Assembly (NCBI GenBank): GCA_963838385.1
Contig: CAWIRE010000003.1
Location: 692,994 to 756,993 of the forward strand
Direction: 5' to 3'
Length of the DNA stretch: 64,000 nucleotides
From: DAHUYF01 sp963838385
GTDB taxonomy: Bacteria > Pseudomonadota > Alphaproteobacteria > ATCC43930 > CGMCC-115725
The translations under genes were made by a program, and so were the position numbers. Shown here piece after piece: positions 26,658 through 35,406 of this stretch. The stretch's first letter is position 1. The number at the start of each line of letters is the position of its first letter. The notes below the pieces were generated by a model. The model saw nothing but the letters and a program-made list of their open reading frames with translations. It made no database searches and was not told where the DNA came from.

Positions 26658-27458
26658 ATGGTGTGGCGCATGGAACGATGTGGTGCGGCGGTCTCGGCAG
26701 CGTGCGCGGGCGGCGAGAGCGAGCCGGCGACGCTGCAGCCTGCGCTGCCTGCTCACATGGCGTCGCTCCGCCGCTACGCCCGCCGGCTGCTCGGCAATTC
26801 CTGCGACGCCGATGATCTGGTGCAGGACTGCCTCGCGCGCGCGCTGTCGCGCGCTCATCTCTGGCGGCCCGGCAGCGATCTGCGCGCCTGGCTCTTCACC
26901 ATCCTGCACAACATCCATGTCAACAATCTGCGCGGCCGCGCGCCAGCGGCGGTGACCGCGGCGCGTGAAGCCGCCGCGGCGCCCGAGCAGGAGGCGCGAC
27001 TCGAGCTGCGCGATTTCGCGCGGGCGCTGGCGGAGGTGCCGCACGAGCAGCGCCAGGTGCTGCTGCTCGTCGGGCTGGAGGGGTTGAGCTACGCCGAGGC
27101 GGCCGAGGTCCAGGGCGTGCCGGTCGGCACCGTCATGTCCCGCCTGGCGCGCTGCCGCTGCGCCCTCAGCCGGCACCGCCCGCCGTCACGCCGCGTAGCG
27201 ATTGGCAAGAAAGATGCCGAGGAAGATCAGCGCCGCGCCGGCGAGATGAAACGGCGCGATCTGCTCGCCGAGAAAGGCGTAGGCGAGCAGCGCCGAGAAC
27301 AGCGGCATGAGATGGGCGAAGAGGCTCGCCCGCGCGGCGCCCAGCGCCGCCACGCCGCGGTTCCAGCCGAAAAAGGCGATCACCGCCGGAAACAGCCCGA
27401 CGTAAAGATATCCCATGAGCGCGGCGCCGGTTTGCGGCAGCGGTCGGCCCAGCGCTGA
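26658..27458 (+). CDS. ECF sigma factor with an abnormal, run-on 3' end
   Basis: Residues about 15-175 are a clear extracytoplasmic-function sigma factor. Region 2 is LRRYARRLLGNSCDADDLVQDCLARALSRAH, then LRAWLFTILHNIHVNN. Region 4 is LAEVPHEQRQVLLLVGLEGLSYAEAAEVQGVPVGTVMSRLARCR. After about 27180 the frame has no stop and reads antisense through the DMT gene to 27458, giving an Arg/Glu-rich tail with no family resemblance. The true end is probably near 27180, lost by an indel. Start is uncertain (ATG 26634, 26658 or 26670). No anti-sigma gene adjoins it. Confidence 0.75.
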   Translation: MVWRMERCGAAVSAACAGGESEPATLQPALPAHMASLRRYARRLLGNSCDADDLVQDCLARALSRAHLWRPGSDLRAWLFTILHNIHVNNLRGRAPAAVTAAREAAAAPEQEARLELRDFARALAEVPHEQRQVLLLVGLEGLSYAEAAEVQGVPVGTVMSRLARCRCALSRHRPPSRRVAIGKKDAEEDQRRAGEMKRRDLLAEKGVGEQRREQRHEMGEEARPRGAQRRHAAVPAEKGDHRRKQPDVKISHERGAGLRQRSAQR

Positions 27459-28118
27459 TTCCGCGAGATGGAGCGGCAGCGCCGTGACGCTGCCGATGGC
27501 GAAGAGCACCCAGAGCAGCGCCAGCGGCGACAGCTCCCGGGGCGCGCGGCGCAGCAGCACGGTATAGACCGACCAGGCGGCGACGCCGGCGAGGATCGCG
27601 GCATCGCCGCGATTGACCGCGAGATGGAGCAGCCCGCCGATATCGCCGCGCAGCACGATGACGAGCACGCCCAGCAGCGAGACGGCGAGGCCCGCCATCT
27701 GCAGCGGCGCGGCGCGCTCGCGATGAATGGCGAAGGCGGCGAGCAGCGTCAGCATCGGGTTGGCCGAGTTGAGCAGGCCGGCATTGATCGCCGTCGTCCA
27801 TTGCAAGCCGAGATAGGTCAGGCTGTTGCAGATGGTGAGGCCGAGCAGGCCGAGGATCAGCAGGATGCGCCAATGGCGCCGGATGACGGCGCGCCGGGCG
27901 ACGACCTCGCCGAGGGCGAAAGGCGCCACCGCGATGCAGGCGACGGTCCAGCGCATCAGGCTGAGGCCGAAGGGCGGCACCGTGCCGGCGAGGGCGCGGC
28001 CGACCACCGCGTTTCCCGCCCAGGAGAGCATGGCGACGGTCAGCAGCAGATAGGCGCGCATCGCGCCCGCCGGCGCCGCTTCCCCCGCATTTGCCGCCCG
28101 CTCGACCATCGCGTGCAT
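27186..28118 (-). CDS. DMT-family (EamA) transporter
   Basis: 310 residues, ten membrane segments in two EamA repeats (LLLTVAMLSWAGNAVVGRALAG early and ILAGVAAWSVYTVLLRR in the second half). The last segment ends ALIFLGIFLANRYAA. Likely exports an amino acid or metabolite. Met1, Met4 or Met20 could be the start. It converges on, and in the current reading overlaps, the run-on sigma-factor frame. Confidence 0.88.
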   Translation of the reverse strand: MHAMVERAANAGEAAPAGAMRAYLLLTVAMLSWAGNAVVGRALAGTVPPFGLSLMRWTVACIAVAPFALGEVVARRAVIRRHWRILLILGLLGLTICNSLTYLGLQWTTAINAGLLNSANPMLTLLAAFAIHRERAAPLQMAGLAVSLLGVLVIVLRGDIGGLLHLAVNRGDAAILAGVAAWSVYTVLLRRAPRELSPLALLWVLFAIGSVTALPLHLAESALGRPLPQTGAALMGYLYVGLFPAVIAFFGWNRGVAALGAARASLFAHLMPLFSALLAYAFLGEQIAPFHLAGAALIFLGIFLANRYAA

Positions 28119-28156
28119 TCTCTCCCCGGCGACCGGCGACCGGCGGGCGCCCGCGC

Positions 28157-29917
28157 TCAGGCGGCGCCGGCGAACTGGGTGTTGTAGAGCTCGGCGAAGA
28201 TCCCGCCGCGGCGCAGCAGCTCGGCGAAGCCGCCCCGCTCGACGATGGCGCCGTCGCGCAGCACCAGGATGAGGTCGGCGCTGCGCACGGTCGAGAGCCG
28301 GTGGGCGATGATGAAGGTGGTGCGGCCCTCGGTCAGGCGGGCGATGCCTTCCATGACCAGCGCCTCGGTCTCGACGTCGAGCGCCGAGGTCGGCTCGTCC
28401 AGGATCAGGATCGGCGCGTTGCGCAGGATGGCGCGGGCGATGGTGAGGCGCTGCTTCTCGCCTTCCGACAGCGTCGCGGCGTCGCCGAGCACGGTGGCAT
28501 AGCCCTGCGGCAGCGACATGACGAGATCATGGATGCGCGCCAGCCGCGCCGCCTGCTCGATCTCGGCGTCGCTCGCCTCCGGGCGGCCATAGGCGATGTT
28601 GTCGCGCACCGAGATCGGGAACACCAGCGGCGGCTGCAGCACCATCGCGATCTGCCGGCGCAGCGATTTGAGGCGGTAGTCGCGCAGATCGGCGCCGTCG
28701 ATATGGACGCTGCCGGCGGTCGGATCGTAGAAGCGCGGCAGCAAGCCCAGCAGCGTCGACTTGCCGGCGCCGGTGGCGCCGACGATGGCGACCTTGCTGC
28801 CGGGGGCGACGGCGAGGTCGATCTGGCGCAGCACCGGCATCTCCGGGCGATAGCGGAAGGCGACCTTGCGCCACTCGACGGCGCCGCGCGCGCCCTCGGG
28901 CGGGAAGTCGCGCATGCCGTCCTTGAGGTCGGCCTCGGTCTCGAGGATCTCGAAGCAGCGCTGGGCGCCGATGCGGGCGCCGGCGATCAGCCCCCAGCTC
29001 TGGGTGATCTGGTTCACCGGCGCGTAGAGCTGCGCCAGGTAGGCGATGAAGACGACGAGCTGGCCGAGCGAGATCTCGCCGCTCATCATCGAGCGCGCGC
29101 CGGCATAGACGACCAGCGCCGTGCCCAGCGCGATCAGCACGTTGACCGCGGCGGAATAGAGTGTCTGCCAGCTGTAGAGGCGCAGCGTCGCCTTGAGGCT
29201 GGCGCGGCTCGCGCCGATGAAGCGGCGGTATTCCTCTTCTTCCTTGGTGAAGGCCTGCACCACCTTGACCGAGCTCATCGCCCACTGCACCAGCGTGTAG
29301 ACCGCGCTTTCGCGCTCGCGCACCTCGCCGGCGACGGCGGTGATGCGGCGGTTGAACAGCGCGATGACCACGAAGAGGGCGGGGACGATGGTGAGCGACA
29401 GCGCCGTCAGCCCCGCATCCATCGGCAGCAGCACCGCCAGCATCCCGGCGAGCAGCACCAGCGCCGACAGGATCGGCAGCAGCCCGTTCATGATCATGGT
29501 CTGCACGGCGAAGCTGTCGGCGGTGATGCGGTACATCAGGTCGCCGACCTTCTGCCGGCTGTGAAAGGCGAGCGACAGGCGCTGCAGATGGCTGTAGAGC
29601 GCGCCGCGCAGGTCGTTGACCATGCGCTGGCCGACGCCGATGGTGGTGTAGTTGTGCAGCAGCTCCATCAGGCCGGAGCCGAGCGTGACCACGACCAGGC
29701 CGGCGCAGGCCGCGACCAGCAGCGGTCCGGTCGCGAGCCCCGACAGCAGCGGCGCCGTCAGCTTCCTGCCGCCGAGCACATGATCGATGACGAGCTGCAG
29801 CGGCCAGGGCTTCAGCAGGTCGAAGCCGGCGATGAGGAAGACCTGCAGCAGCGACCAGGCGAAGCGCCAGCGATAAGGCCGGAGATAGGGCAGGAACTTC
29901 CAGGCCGAGGCTCCCAT
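28157..29917 (-). CDS. ABC exporter, fused membrane and ATPase domains
   Basis: 586-residue half-transporter. Six-helix membrane domain at residues about 15-310. ATPase domain with Walker A VGATGAGKST near 375, Q-loop LQPPLVFP, signature LSEGEKQR (instead of LSGGQ), Walker B ILILDEPTSALD and H-loop IIAHRLST. It forms a homodimer in the inner membrane, exporting lipid, glycan or drug. It starts 16 bp downstream of the large glycosyltransferase gene on the same strand, which suggests export of a glycan or glycolipid made there. Confidence 0.92.
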   Translation of the reverse strand: MGASAWKFLPYLRPYRWRFAWSLLQVFLIAGFDLLKPWPLQLVIDHVLGGRKLTAPLLSGLATGPLLVAACAGLVVVTLGSGLMELLHNYTTIGVGQRMVNDLRGALYSHLQRLSLAFHSRQKVGDLMYRITADSFAVQTMIMNGLLPILSALVLLAGMLAVLLPMDAGLTALSLTIVPALFVVIALFNRRITAVAGEVRERESAVYTLVQWAMSSVKVVQAFTKEEEEYRRFIGASRASLKATLRLYSWQTLYSAAVNVLIALGTALVVYAGARSMMSGEISLGQLVVFIAYLAQLYAPVNQITQSWGLIAGARIGAQRCFEILETEADLKDGMRDFPPEGARGAVEWRKVAFRYRPEMPVLRQIDLAVAPGSKVAIVGATGAGKSTLLGLLPRFYDPTAGSVHIDGADLRDYRLKSLRRQIAMVLQPPLVFPISVRDNIAYGRPEASDAEIEQAARLARIHDLVMSLPQGYATVLGDAATLSEGEKQRLTIARAILRNAPILILDEPTSALDVETEALVMEGIARLTEGRTTFIIAHRLSTVRSADLILVLRDGAIVERGGFAELLRRGGIFAELYNTQFAGAA

Positions 29918-29933
29918 CGCCGCGCGGTCGCGC

Positions 29934-32525
29934 TCAGGCCGCGCGCGGCATGTCGGCCGCCGGCGCCGTCTCCGGCGCGGGCGCCACCGGGGTCACGCCC
30001 TGGCTCTTCGCCACCGTCTCGATGATGCCGTGCATCAGCCGGCCGAACTCGAGCGTGCGGTAGGCCACCAGCGCGCTCTGCAGCAGCCCGATGACGCCGA
30101 TCACCGCCGCCGCCGCCGGCGCGTCGAGGATCAGCGCCGCGGCGGTGGCGACGGCATAGCCGCGCAGGATGAAGGCGGAGAGCCGCGACAGGCGCATGGC
30201 GCAGCGCACGCGCAGCAGCCGCTTCAGGCCGCCGTGGTTCTCGGTGCAGACCAGCACGAAGGCGCGGCTCCAGAGGCCGCGCGCGATCTTGAGATCCCAG
30301 TCGTTCCAGCCCTGATCGGTGACGATGAAGTATTTCTGCGGCGTCAGGAAGCGCAGCAGCCCGCCCAGCAGCAGCTCCTTCTCGTCGCCGCGCTCGCTCC
30401 AATAGGAGAGATAGAAGGCGCGGTCGCGCCAGTCGAGCCGCGCCTTCTGCCGCGCGACGGGGATGGCTTCGGGCGCGTGCTCATGCGTGCGCATCTCGCG
30501 CACGCGCCATTTGAGCCGCTCCCAGCCGCGCAGGATCGGCCCGAGATAGATCAGCAGCGCCACCAGCGCCCGCGCCTTGAGCCCGGTGAAGCGCTTGTCG
30601 ATCGGCGCCTTGAGCGCGCCGTTGATGCACAGCACCCAGGTGGTCAGCAGCGGCACGGTGAGCAGCCAGGCCCAGCCGCCGGCGACGATGCCGCCCAGCG
30701 CCAGCAGGATGGCGATGACGTTCCACTCGAAGCTGAGCGGCAGGAAGGCGGCGAGCGAGGAGGGCGGCTCGTACATGGTCTGGAACAGGCCGCGGCCGAA
30801 GACGCCGGAATAGATCAGCGGCTTCCTGGACAGCAGCAGCGCCGCCGAGAGGTCGCCATAGATGCGGCCCAGCCATTTCGCCTGGCCGAACAGGTTGAAG
30901 CGGAAGGGGTGCTTGGAATAGACCAGCGCCTCCGCCTTGCCGTAGCCGCGCTGCTGGCCGATATAGGCCTTCACGGTGTTGCGGCGGAAATGCCAGACCA
31001 CCGCCGCCGGGCTGAAGCCGATGGTGTAGCCGGCATCCTGGAAGCGCCAGCAGATGTCGACATCGTCGCCGGCGGCGCGGTAGATCGGATCGAAGCCGCC
31101 CATGCGCAGCAGCACGTCGCGGCGGAACGCCATGTTGCAGCCGGCGATGTGCTCGGCCACGTCGTCGGAGAGCAGCACATGGGTCGGCCCGCCGGGCGAT
31201 ACCGCGACCGCGGCCGGCACCAGGCTGTCCTCGGGCGGCGGGAAATTGGGGCCGCCGCAGGCCATCAGCTGCGCCGTCTCCATCTTGGCGACGAGATAGG
31301 TCAGCCAGTCGGGATCGGCGACGCAGTCGCTGTCGGTATAGGCCACGATCTCGCCGCCGGCGGCATTGGCCCCGACATTGCGCGCCACCGACAGTCCCTT
31401 GTTCGGCTGGCTGATGATCCGGCAATAGGGGAAGCGCTCGGAGATCTCGAGCGTGCGGTCGGTCGAGCCGTCATTGACGACGATGACCTCGTAATCGGGA
31501 TAGTTGAGCTTCTCCAGCGAGGCGAGGCATGCCTCCATGGTGCGCTCGGCATTATAGGCGCACACCACCACCGAGACGCGCGGATAGTGCGGCAGGCGCG
31601 GCGGGATCGGCCCCTGATAGCAGGCGCGGACGGCGGCAAAGGCCGGCTTCGGCGCGCGCTCGCGGTCGACCAGGCCGAAGGCCCAGTCCTCGACCAGATG
31701 CCCGCCGGTGAACCATTCGTCGGTCCAGGCGAAGACGAAGGCGCCGGCGACGCCCATCTCGAAGGCCGTGCGCAGCTGCCAGGACAGGATCTTCGCCTGC
31801 TCCTGCGTGCCCTCGCGCAGCGAATCGATGCCGAACTCGGTCAGCACCAGCGGCCGGTCGACGGCGAGGTTGTGCAGGCGCGAGAGATAGCGGCGGAAGG
31901 CGGGCTCGTTGTGCAGGTAGACGTTGAAGCAGAGGAAATCGGTGAAGTCGATGGTGAGGTATTCGGTCGACGGGAAATTGGCGTAGCTGACCAGGCCCTC
32001 CGGGTGGATTTCCTTGACCGCGCCGACCAGCTCGCGCAGGAAGGCGCGCACCCGCTCCGGCCCGTGCCAGCGCACCATGTCCGGCGGGATCTCGTTGCCG
32101 ACGAGGTAGGCCAGGATGGCGGGATGGCGGTCGAGCCCGCGCACCGCCTCGACCACGGTGCGGATGATCTCGGCCTGGACCGGCGGGCTGTCGAGAAAGG
32201 TGATGTGCTGCGCCCAGGGAATGCCCGCCAGCACCTTGAGCCCCGCCGCCGCGGCCAGGTCGAGCAGCCAGACCGGCGGCACGGTGAAGACGCGCAGCGT
32301 GTTGGCGCCCATCTCCGCCATCAGCCGGAAGTCGCGGATCACCGTCTCGCGCTCCGGGAACTGCGCGCCATGCGAGCCGGGAGCGAAGGGGCCGTAGGTC
32401 ACGCCCTTGACGAAGAACTTGGCCTCGCCGGCGAAGAAGAACTTGCCGTGGACGCTGAGCGCCGCGCTCTTCGCGCCGGCAGACACTGGCTGGCGTACCG
32501 CGATGGCGGTCTCGACCGGCTGCAT
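29934..32525 (-). CDS. Glycoside-hydrolase-like / GT2 glycosyltransferase fusion protein
   Basis: 863 residues. About 20-310 resembles a GH5/GH2-type TIM barrel: KGVTYGPFAP, GANTLRVFTVPPVW, LAYLVGNEIPPDMV with the acid/base Glu, and LTEFGIDSLREGT with the nucleophile Glu. About 318-560 is a GT-A family 2 transferase: VSVVVCAYNAERTMEACL, VVNDGSTDRT, AYTDSDCVADPDW, then the DDVDICWRFQ acceptor motif. Several membrane helices follow, then a soluble tail. Probably builds, and perhaps trims, an envelope polysaccharide. First gene of a set with the ABC exporter. Confidence 0.88.
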   Translation of the reverse strand: MQPVETAIAVRQPVSAGAKSAALSVHGKFFFAGEAKFFVKGVTYGPFAPGSHGAQFPERETVIRDFRLMAEMGANTLRVFTVPPVWLLDLAAAAGLKVLAGIPWAQHITFLDSPPVQAEIIRTVVEAVRGLDRHPAILAYLVGNEIPPDMVRWHGPERVRAFLRELVGAVKEIHPEGLVSYANFPSTEYLTIDFTDFLCFNVYLHNEPAFRRYLSRLHNLAVDRPLVLTEFGIDSLREGTQEQAKILSWQLRTAFEMGVAGAFVFAWTDEWFTGGHLVEDWAFGLVDRERAPKPAFAAVRACYQGPIPPRLPHYPRVSVVVCAYNAERTMEACLASLEKLNYPDYEVIVVNDGSTDRTLEISERFPYCRIISQPNKGLSVARNVGANAAGGEIVAYTDSDCVADPDWLTYLVAKMETAQLMACGGPNFPPPEDSLVPAAVAVSPGGPTHVLLSDDVAEHIAGCNMAFRRDVLLRMGGFDPIYRAAGDDVDICWRFQDAGYTIGFSPAAVVWHFRRNTVKAYIGQQRGYGKAEALVYSKHPFRFNLFGQAKWLGRIYGDLSAALLLSRKPLIYSGVFGRGLFQTMYEPPSSLAAFLPLSFEWNVIAILLALGGIVAGGWAWLLTVPLLTTWVLCINGALKAPIDKRFTGLKARALVALLIYLGPILRGWERLKWRVREMRTHEHAPEAIPVARQKARLDWRDRAFYLSYWSERGDEKELLLGGLLRFLTPQKYFIVTDQGWNDWDLKIARGLWSRAFVLVCTENHGGLKRLLRVRCAMRLSRLSAFILRGYAVATAAALILDAPAAAAVIGVIGLLQSALVAYRTLEFGRLMHGIIETVAKSQGVTPVAPAPETAPAADMPRAA

Positions 32526-32693
32526 GATCCCGCTCGACTCCCGTGACGTTCTGGGGCTGACGAGACCCTTCCGACCGCTGTGCGGCCGGCCCCCGGCTGG
32601 GCCCGTCGGCTCGCTGCCCGTAGCAGAACGTTGCCTCGGGCCGCTCTATTCCGCGGCCGGGATAGCGCCGCAGAAAGCCCAGCCTGTCAAGCG

Positions 32694-33686
32694 TCAGCCT
32701 TCGGCCGCGGCGTTGCGGCGGCGATGCCAGGCCCAGGCGGTGGCGATGATGCTGTCGAGGTCGGAGCGGCGGGGGGTCCAGCCGAGCACCGCCCGGGCGC
32801 GCGTGGCGTCGGCCACCAGGGCCGGGGGATCGCCGGGCCGCTTCGGCGCCTCGCGCTGGGGTATGCGCCGGCCGGTGACGCGCTCGGCCGCGGCGATGAC
32901 CTCGCGCACCGAATGGCCCTGGCCGGTGGCGAGGTTGAGGGCAAGGCTGTCGCCGCCGCGCTCGAGATGGCCGAGGGCCAGCACATGCGCCGCGGCGAGG
33001 TCGTCGACATGGATGTAGTCGCGGACGGCGCTGCCGTCCGGGGTCGGGTAGTCCGTGCCGAAGATGTCGATCTGCGCGCGCCGTCCCAGCGCCGCGTCGA
33101 GGATCAGCGGGATGAGATGCGTCTCGGGCTCGTGCTGCTCGCCGATCTCGCCCTCGGCATCGGCGCCGGCGGCGTTGAAATAGCGCAGCGAGGCATGGCG
33201 CAGCCCGTGCGCGACGCCTTCCCAATGGAGCAGCCGCTCGACCATCAGCTTGCTCTCGCCATAAGGATTGACCGGACGCTGCGGCATGTCCTCGCGGATC
33301 GGCACGCCCTCCGGCACGCCATAGGTGGCGCAGGTCGAGGAGAAGACCAGCCGGCGCACCCCCGCCTCGCGCATGGCATCGAGCAGGGCGAGGCTGTTGA
33401 CCACGTTGTTGGCGAAGTAGCGCTCCGGGGCGGTCATGGATTCCCCGACATAGGCGAAGGCGGCGAAATGCATCACCGCCTCGACCCCGAAGCGCCGCAG
33501 CGTCTGGGCGACCAGCGCGCGGTCGCCGACATCGCCTTCGACCAGCGGGCCCCAGCGCACCGCTTCGCGATGGCCGTAAACGAGGTTGTCGAGCACCACG
33601 GGGGAATACCCCGCCCGGGCGAGCGCCTTGGCGGCGTGGCTGCCGATATACCCGGCCCCGCCGGTGACCAGAACCGCCTTGCTCAT
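32694..33686 (-). CDS. galE: UDP-glucose 4-epimerase
   Basis: 330-residue extended SDR. NAD motif TGGAGYIGSHAAKAL at residue 8, catalytic YGESK near 148, SSTCATYGVPEGVPI with the Ser/Thr, and DYIHVDDLAAAHVLAL. Interconverts UDP-Glc and UDP-Gal for envelope glycan synthesis. Met at 33684-33686; the frame stays open upstream to 33923 without coding character. It is divergent from ugd, placing two nucleotide-sugar genes around one control region. Confidence 0.95.
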   Translation of the reverse strand: MSKAVLVTGGAGYIGSHAAKALARAGYSPVVLDNLVYGHREAVRWGPLVEGDVGDRALVAQTLRRFGVEAVMHFAAFAYVGESMTAPERYFANNVVNSLALLDAMREAGVRRLVFSSTCATYGVPEGVPIREDMPQRPVNPYGESKLMVERLLHWEGVAHGLRHASLRYFNAAGADAEGEIGEQHEPETHLIPLILDAALGRRAQIDIFGTDYPTPDGSAVRDYIHVDDLAAAHVLALGHLERGGDSLALNLATGQGHSVREVIAAAERVTGRRIPQREAPKRPGDPPALVADATRARAVLGWTPRRSDLDSIIATAWAWHRRRNAAAEG

Positions 33687-34045
33687 GCCTGCCTGCACTG
33701 TCCCGGGGTGCCGATCGAGAGCCGCCAGAGCCGCCGGATCTCCTGCCGTGGTACCCGGAGCGCGGTGATACGACGAACGCAGCCCGCGAACAAGACGTTC
33801 CCGGCACCCCCTGCGGCGCGAGGCCCCGGTCGGTCGGCACCGCTGCTTGACGACGCGGCGGGATTGCGACTTACTGCCGCGGGGCAACGACCCTTCCGGC
33901 TCTCCAATACCGTCGGCCGCCACCCATTTACGGGCGAGCGGGCGCCTCGGGGCGGGCGGGGAATGGCGTCGCCCCGGAGGGTGTGGCGGGCAGGAATATT
34001 TCCCTCGGCCGCCCGTTCTTGGACCATCGCCCGACAGGAGAAGCC
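33687..34045. promoter_or_regulatory. Divergent galE / ugd intergenic region
   Basis: 359 bp without a supported gene; the frames that cross it are extensions of galE and ugd with no family resemblance. It must contain both divergent promoters. A short AT-rich patch, GGAATATTTCCC at 33994-34005, is a near-palindrome and the most operator-like sequence seen. The ribosome-binding site of ugd (ACAGGAG) is at its right end. Confidence 0.45.
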
Positions 34046-35395
34046 ATGCGCATTGCGATGATCGGCACCGGCTATGTGGGTCTCGTCTCCGGCGCCTGTT
34101 TCTCCGAGTTCGGCGTTAACGTTGTTTGCGTCGACAAGGACGAGGGCAAGATCGCCCGGCTGCGCTCCGGCAAGATGCCGATCTACGAGCCCGGGCTCGA
34201 CCAGATCGTCGACAGCAACGTGCGGGCCGGCCGCCTCTCCTTCACCACCGATCTCGCCGCCGCGGTCGCCGGGGCGGATGCCGTGTTCATCGCCGTCGGC
34301 ACGCCGTCGCGCCGCGGCGACGGCCATGCCGACCTCTCTTATGTCTTCGGCGCCGCCGAGGAGATCGCGCGCTCGCTCGGCGGCTATGCCGTGGTGGTGA
34401 CGAAATCGACGGTACCGGTGGGCACCGGCCGGCGCGTCGCCGAGATCCTGCGCAAGACCCGCCCCGAGCTCGATTTCGACGTGGTGTCGAATCCGGAATT
34501 CCTGCGCGAAGGCTCGGCGATCCAGGATTTCATGCGCCCCGACCGCGTCGTCATCGGCGCCGAGAGCGACCGCGCCCGCACCGTCATGCGCGAGCTCTAC
34601 CGGCCGCTCTACCTGATCGAGACGCCGCTGATCTTCACCTCGGTGGAGACGGCGGAGCTGACGAAATACGCCGCCAACAGCTTCCTCGCCACCAAGATCT
34701 CCTTCATCAACGAGATCGCCGATCTCTGCGAGGCGGTGGGCGCCGACGTGCAGGACGTGGCCAAGGGCATCGGCCTCGACGGCCGCATCGGCCGCAAGTT
34801 CCTCCATGCCGGCCCCGGCTATGGCGGCTCCTGCTTTCCCAAGGATTGCCTCGCGCTGGCGCGGACCGCGCAGGAGGCGGGTGCGCCCGTCACCATCGTC
34901 GAGACCACGGTCAAGGTGAACGAGACGCGCAAGGAGCGCATGGCCGCGCGCGTCATCCGCGCCTGCGGCGGCGCGGTCGAGGGCAAGACCATCGCCGTGC
35001 TCGGCCTCACCTTCAAGCCCAACACCGACGACATGCGCGAGAGCCCGAGCCTTGCCGTCATCCCGGCGCTGCAACAGGCCGGCGCCGCGGTCCGCGCCTT
35101 CGATCCCGAGGGCGTGGAGGAGGCGAAGAAGCTGCTCGACGGCGTCGCCTTCTGCAACGGCGCCTATGACGCCATGGACGGCGCCGACGCGCTGGTCATC
35201 CTCACCGAGTGGAACGAGTTCCGCGCCCTCGACCTGAAGCGGGTCAAGGCGCTGCTGCGCTCGCCCACCGTCATCGATCTCCGCAACATCTACAAGCCCG
35301 CCGACATGGCGGAGGCGGGCTTCTACTACTTCAGCATCGGTCGCAGCTCGGTCGAGCCCGCGCGCGGCGACCAGCGGGTCCGGGCGCAGGGATAG
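34046..35395 (+). CDS. ugd: UDP-glucose 6-dehydrogenase
   Basis: 449 residues. The N-terminal Rossmann motif is MIGTGYVGLVSGACFSEFG. The catalytic Cys lies in GYGGSCFPKD near residue 258, the central helix has KYAANSFLATKISFINE, and the C-terminal UDP-binding domain has LTFKPNTDDMRESPSL near 330. Oxidises UDP-glucose to UDP-glucuronate. ACAGGAG lies 7 bp before ATG 34046. It is followed 11 bp later by the UDP-glucuronate decarboxylase gene, so the operon converts UDP-Glc to UDP-xylose. Confidence 0.97.
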   Translation: MRIAMIGTGYVGLVSGACFSEFGVNVVCVDKDEGKIARLRSGKMPIYEPGLDQIVDSNVRAGRLSFTTDLAAAVAGADAVFIAVGTPSRRGDGHADLSYVFGAAEEIARSLGGYAVVVTKSTVPVGTGRRVAEILRKTRPELDFDVVSNPEFLREGSAIQDFMRPDRVVIGAESDRARTVMRELYRPLYLIETPLIFTSVETAELTKYAANSFLATKISFINEIADLCEAVGADVQDVAKGIGLDGRIGRKFLHAGPGYGGSCFPKDCLALARTAQEAGAPVTIVETTVKVNETRKERMAARVIRACGGAVEGKTIAVLGLTFKPNTDDMRESPSLAVIPALQQAGAAVRAFDPEGVEEAKKLLDGVAFCNGAYDAMDGADALVILTEWNEFRALDLKRVKALLRSPTVIDLRNIYKPADMAEAGFYYFSIGRSSVEPARGDQRVRAQG

Positions 35396-35406
35396 GTGGA
35401 CGGTCT

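Noticed and set aside
33687..33923. N-terminal extension of galE to 33923
   Set aside because: The added 79 residues are basic and unlike epimerases; the standard TGGAGYIG motif begins at residue 8 from Met 33686.
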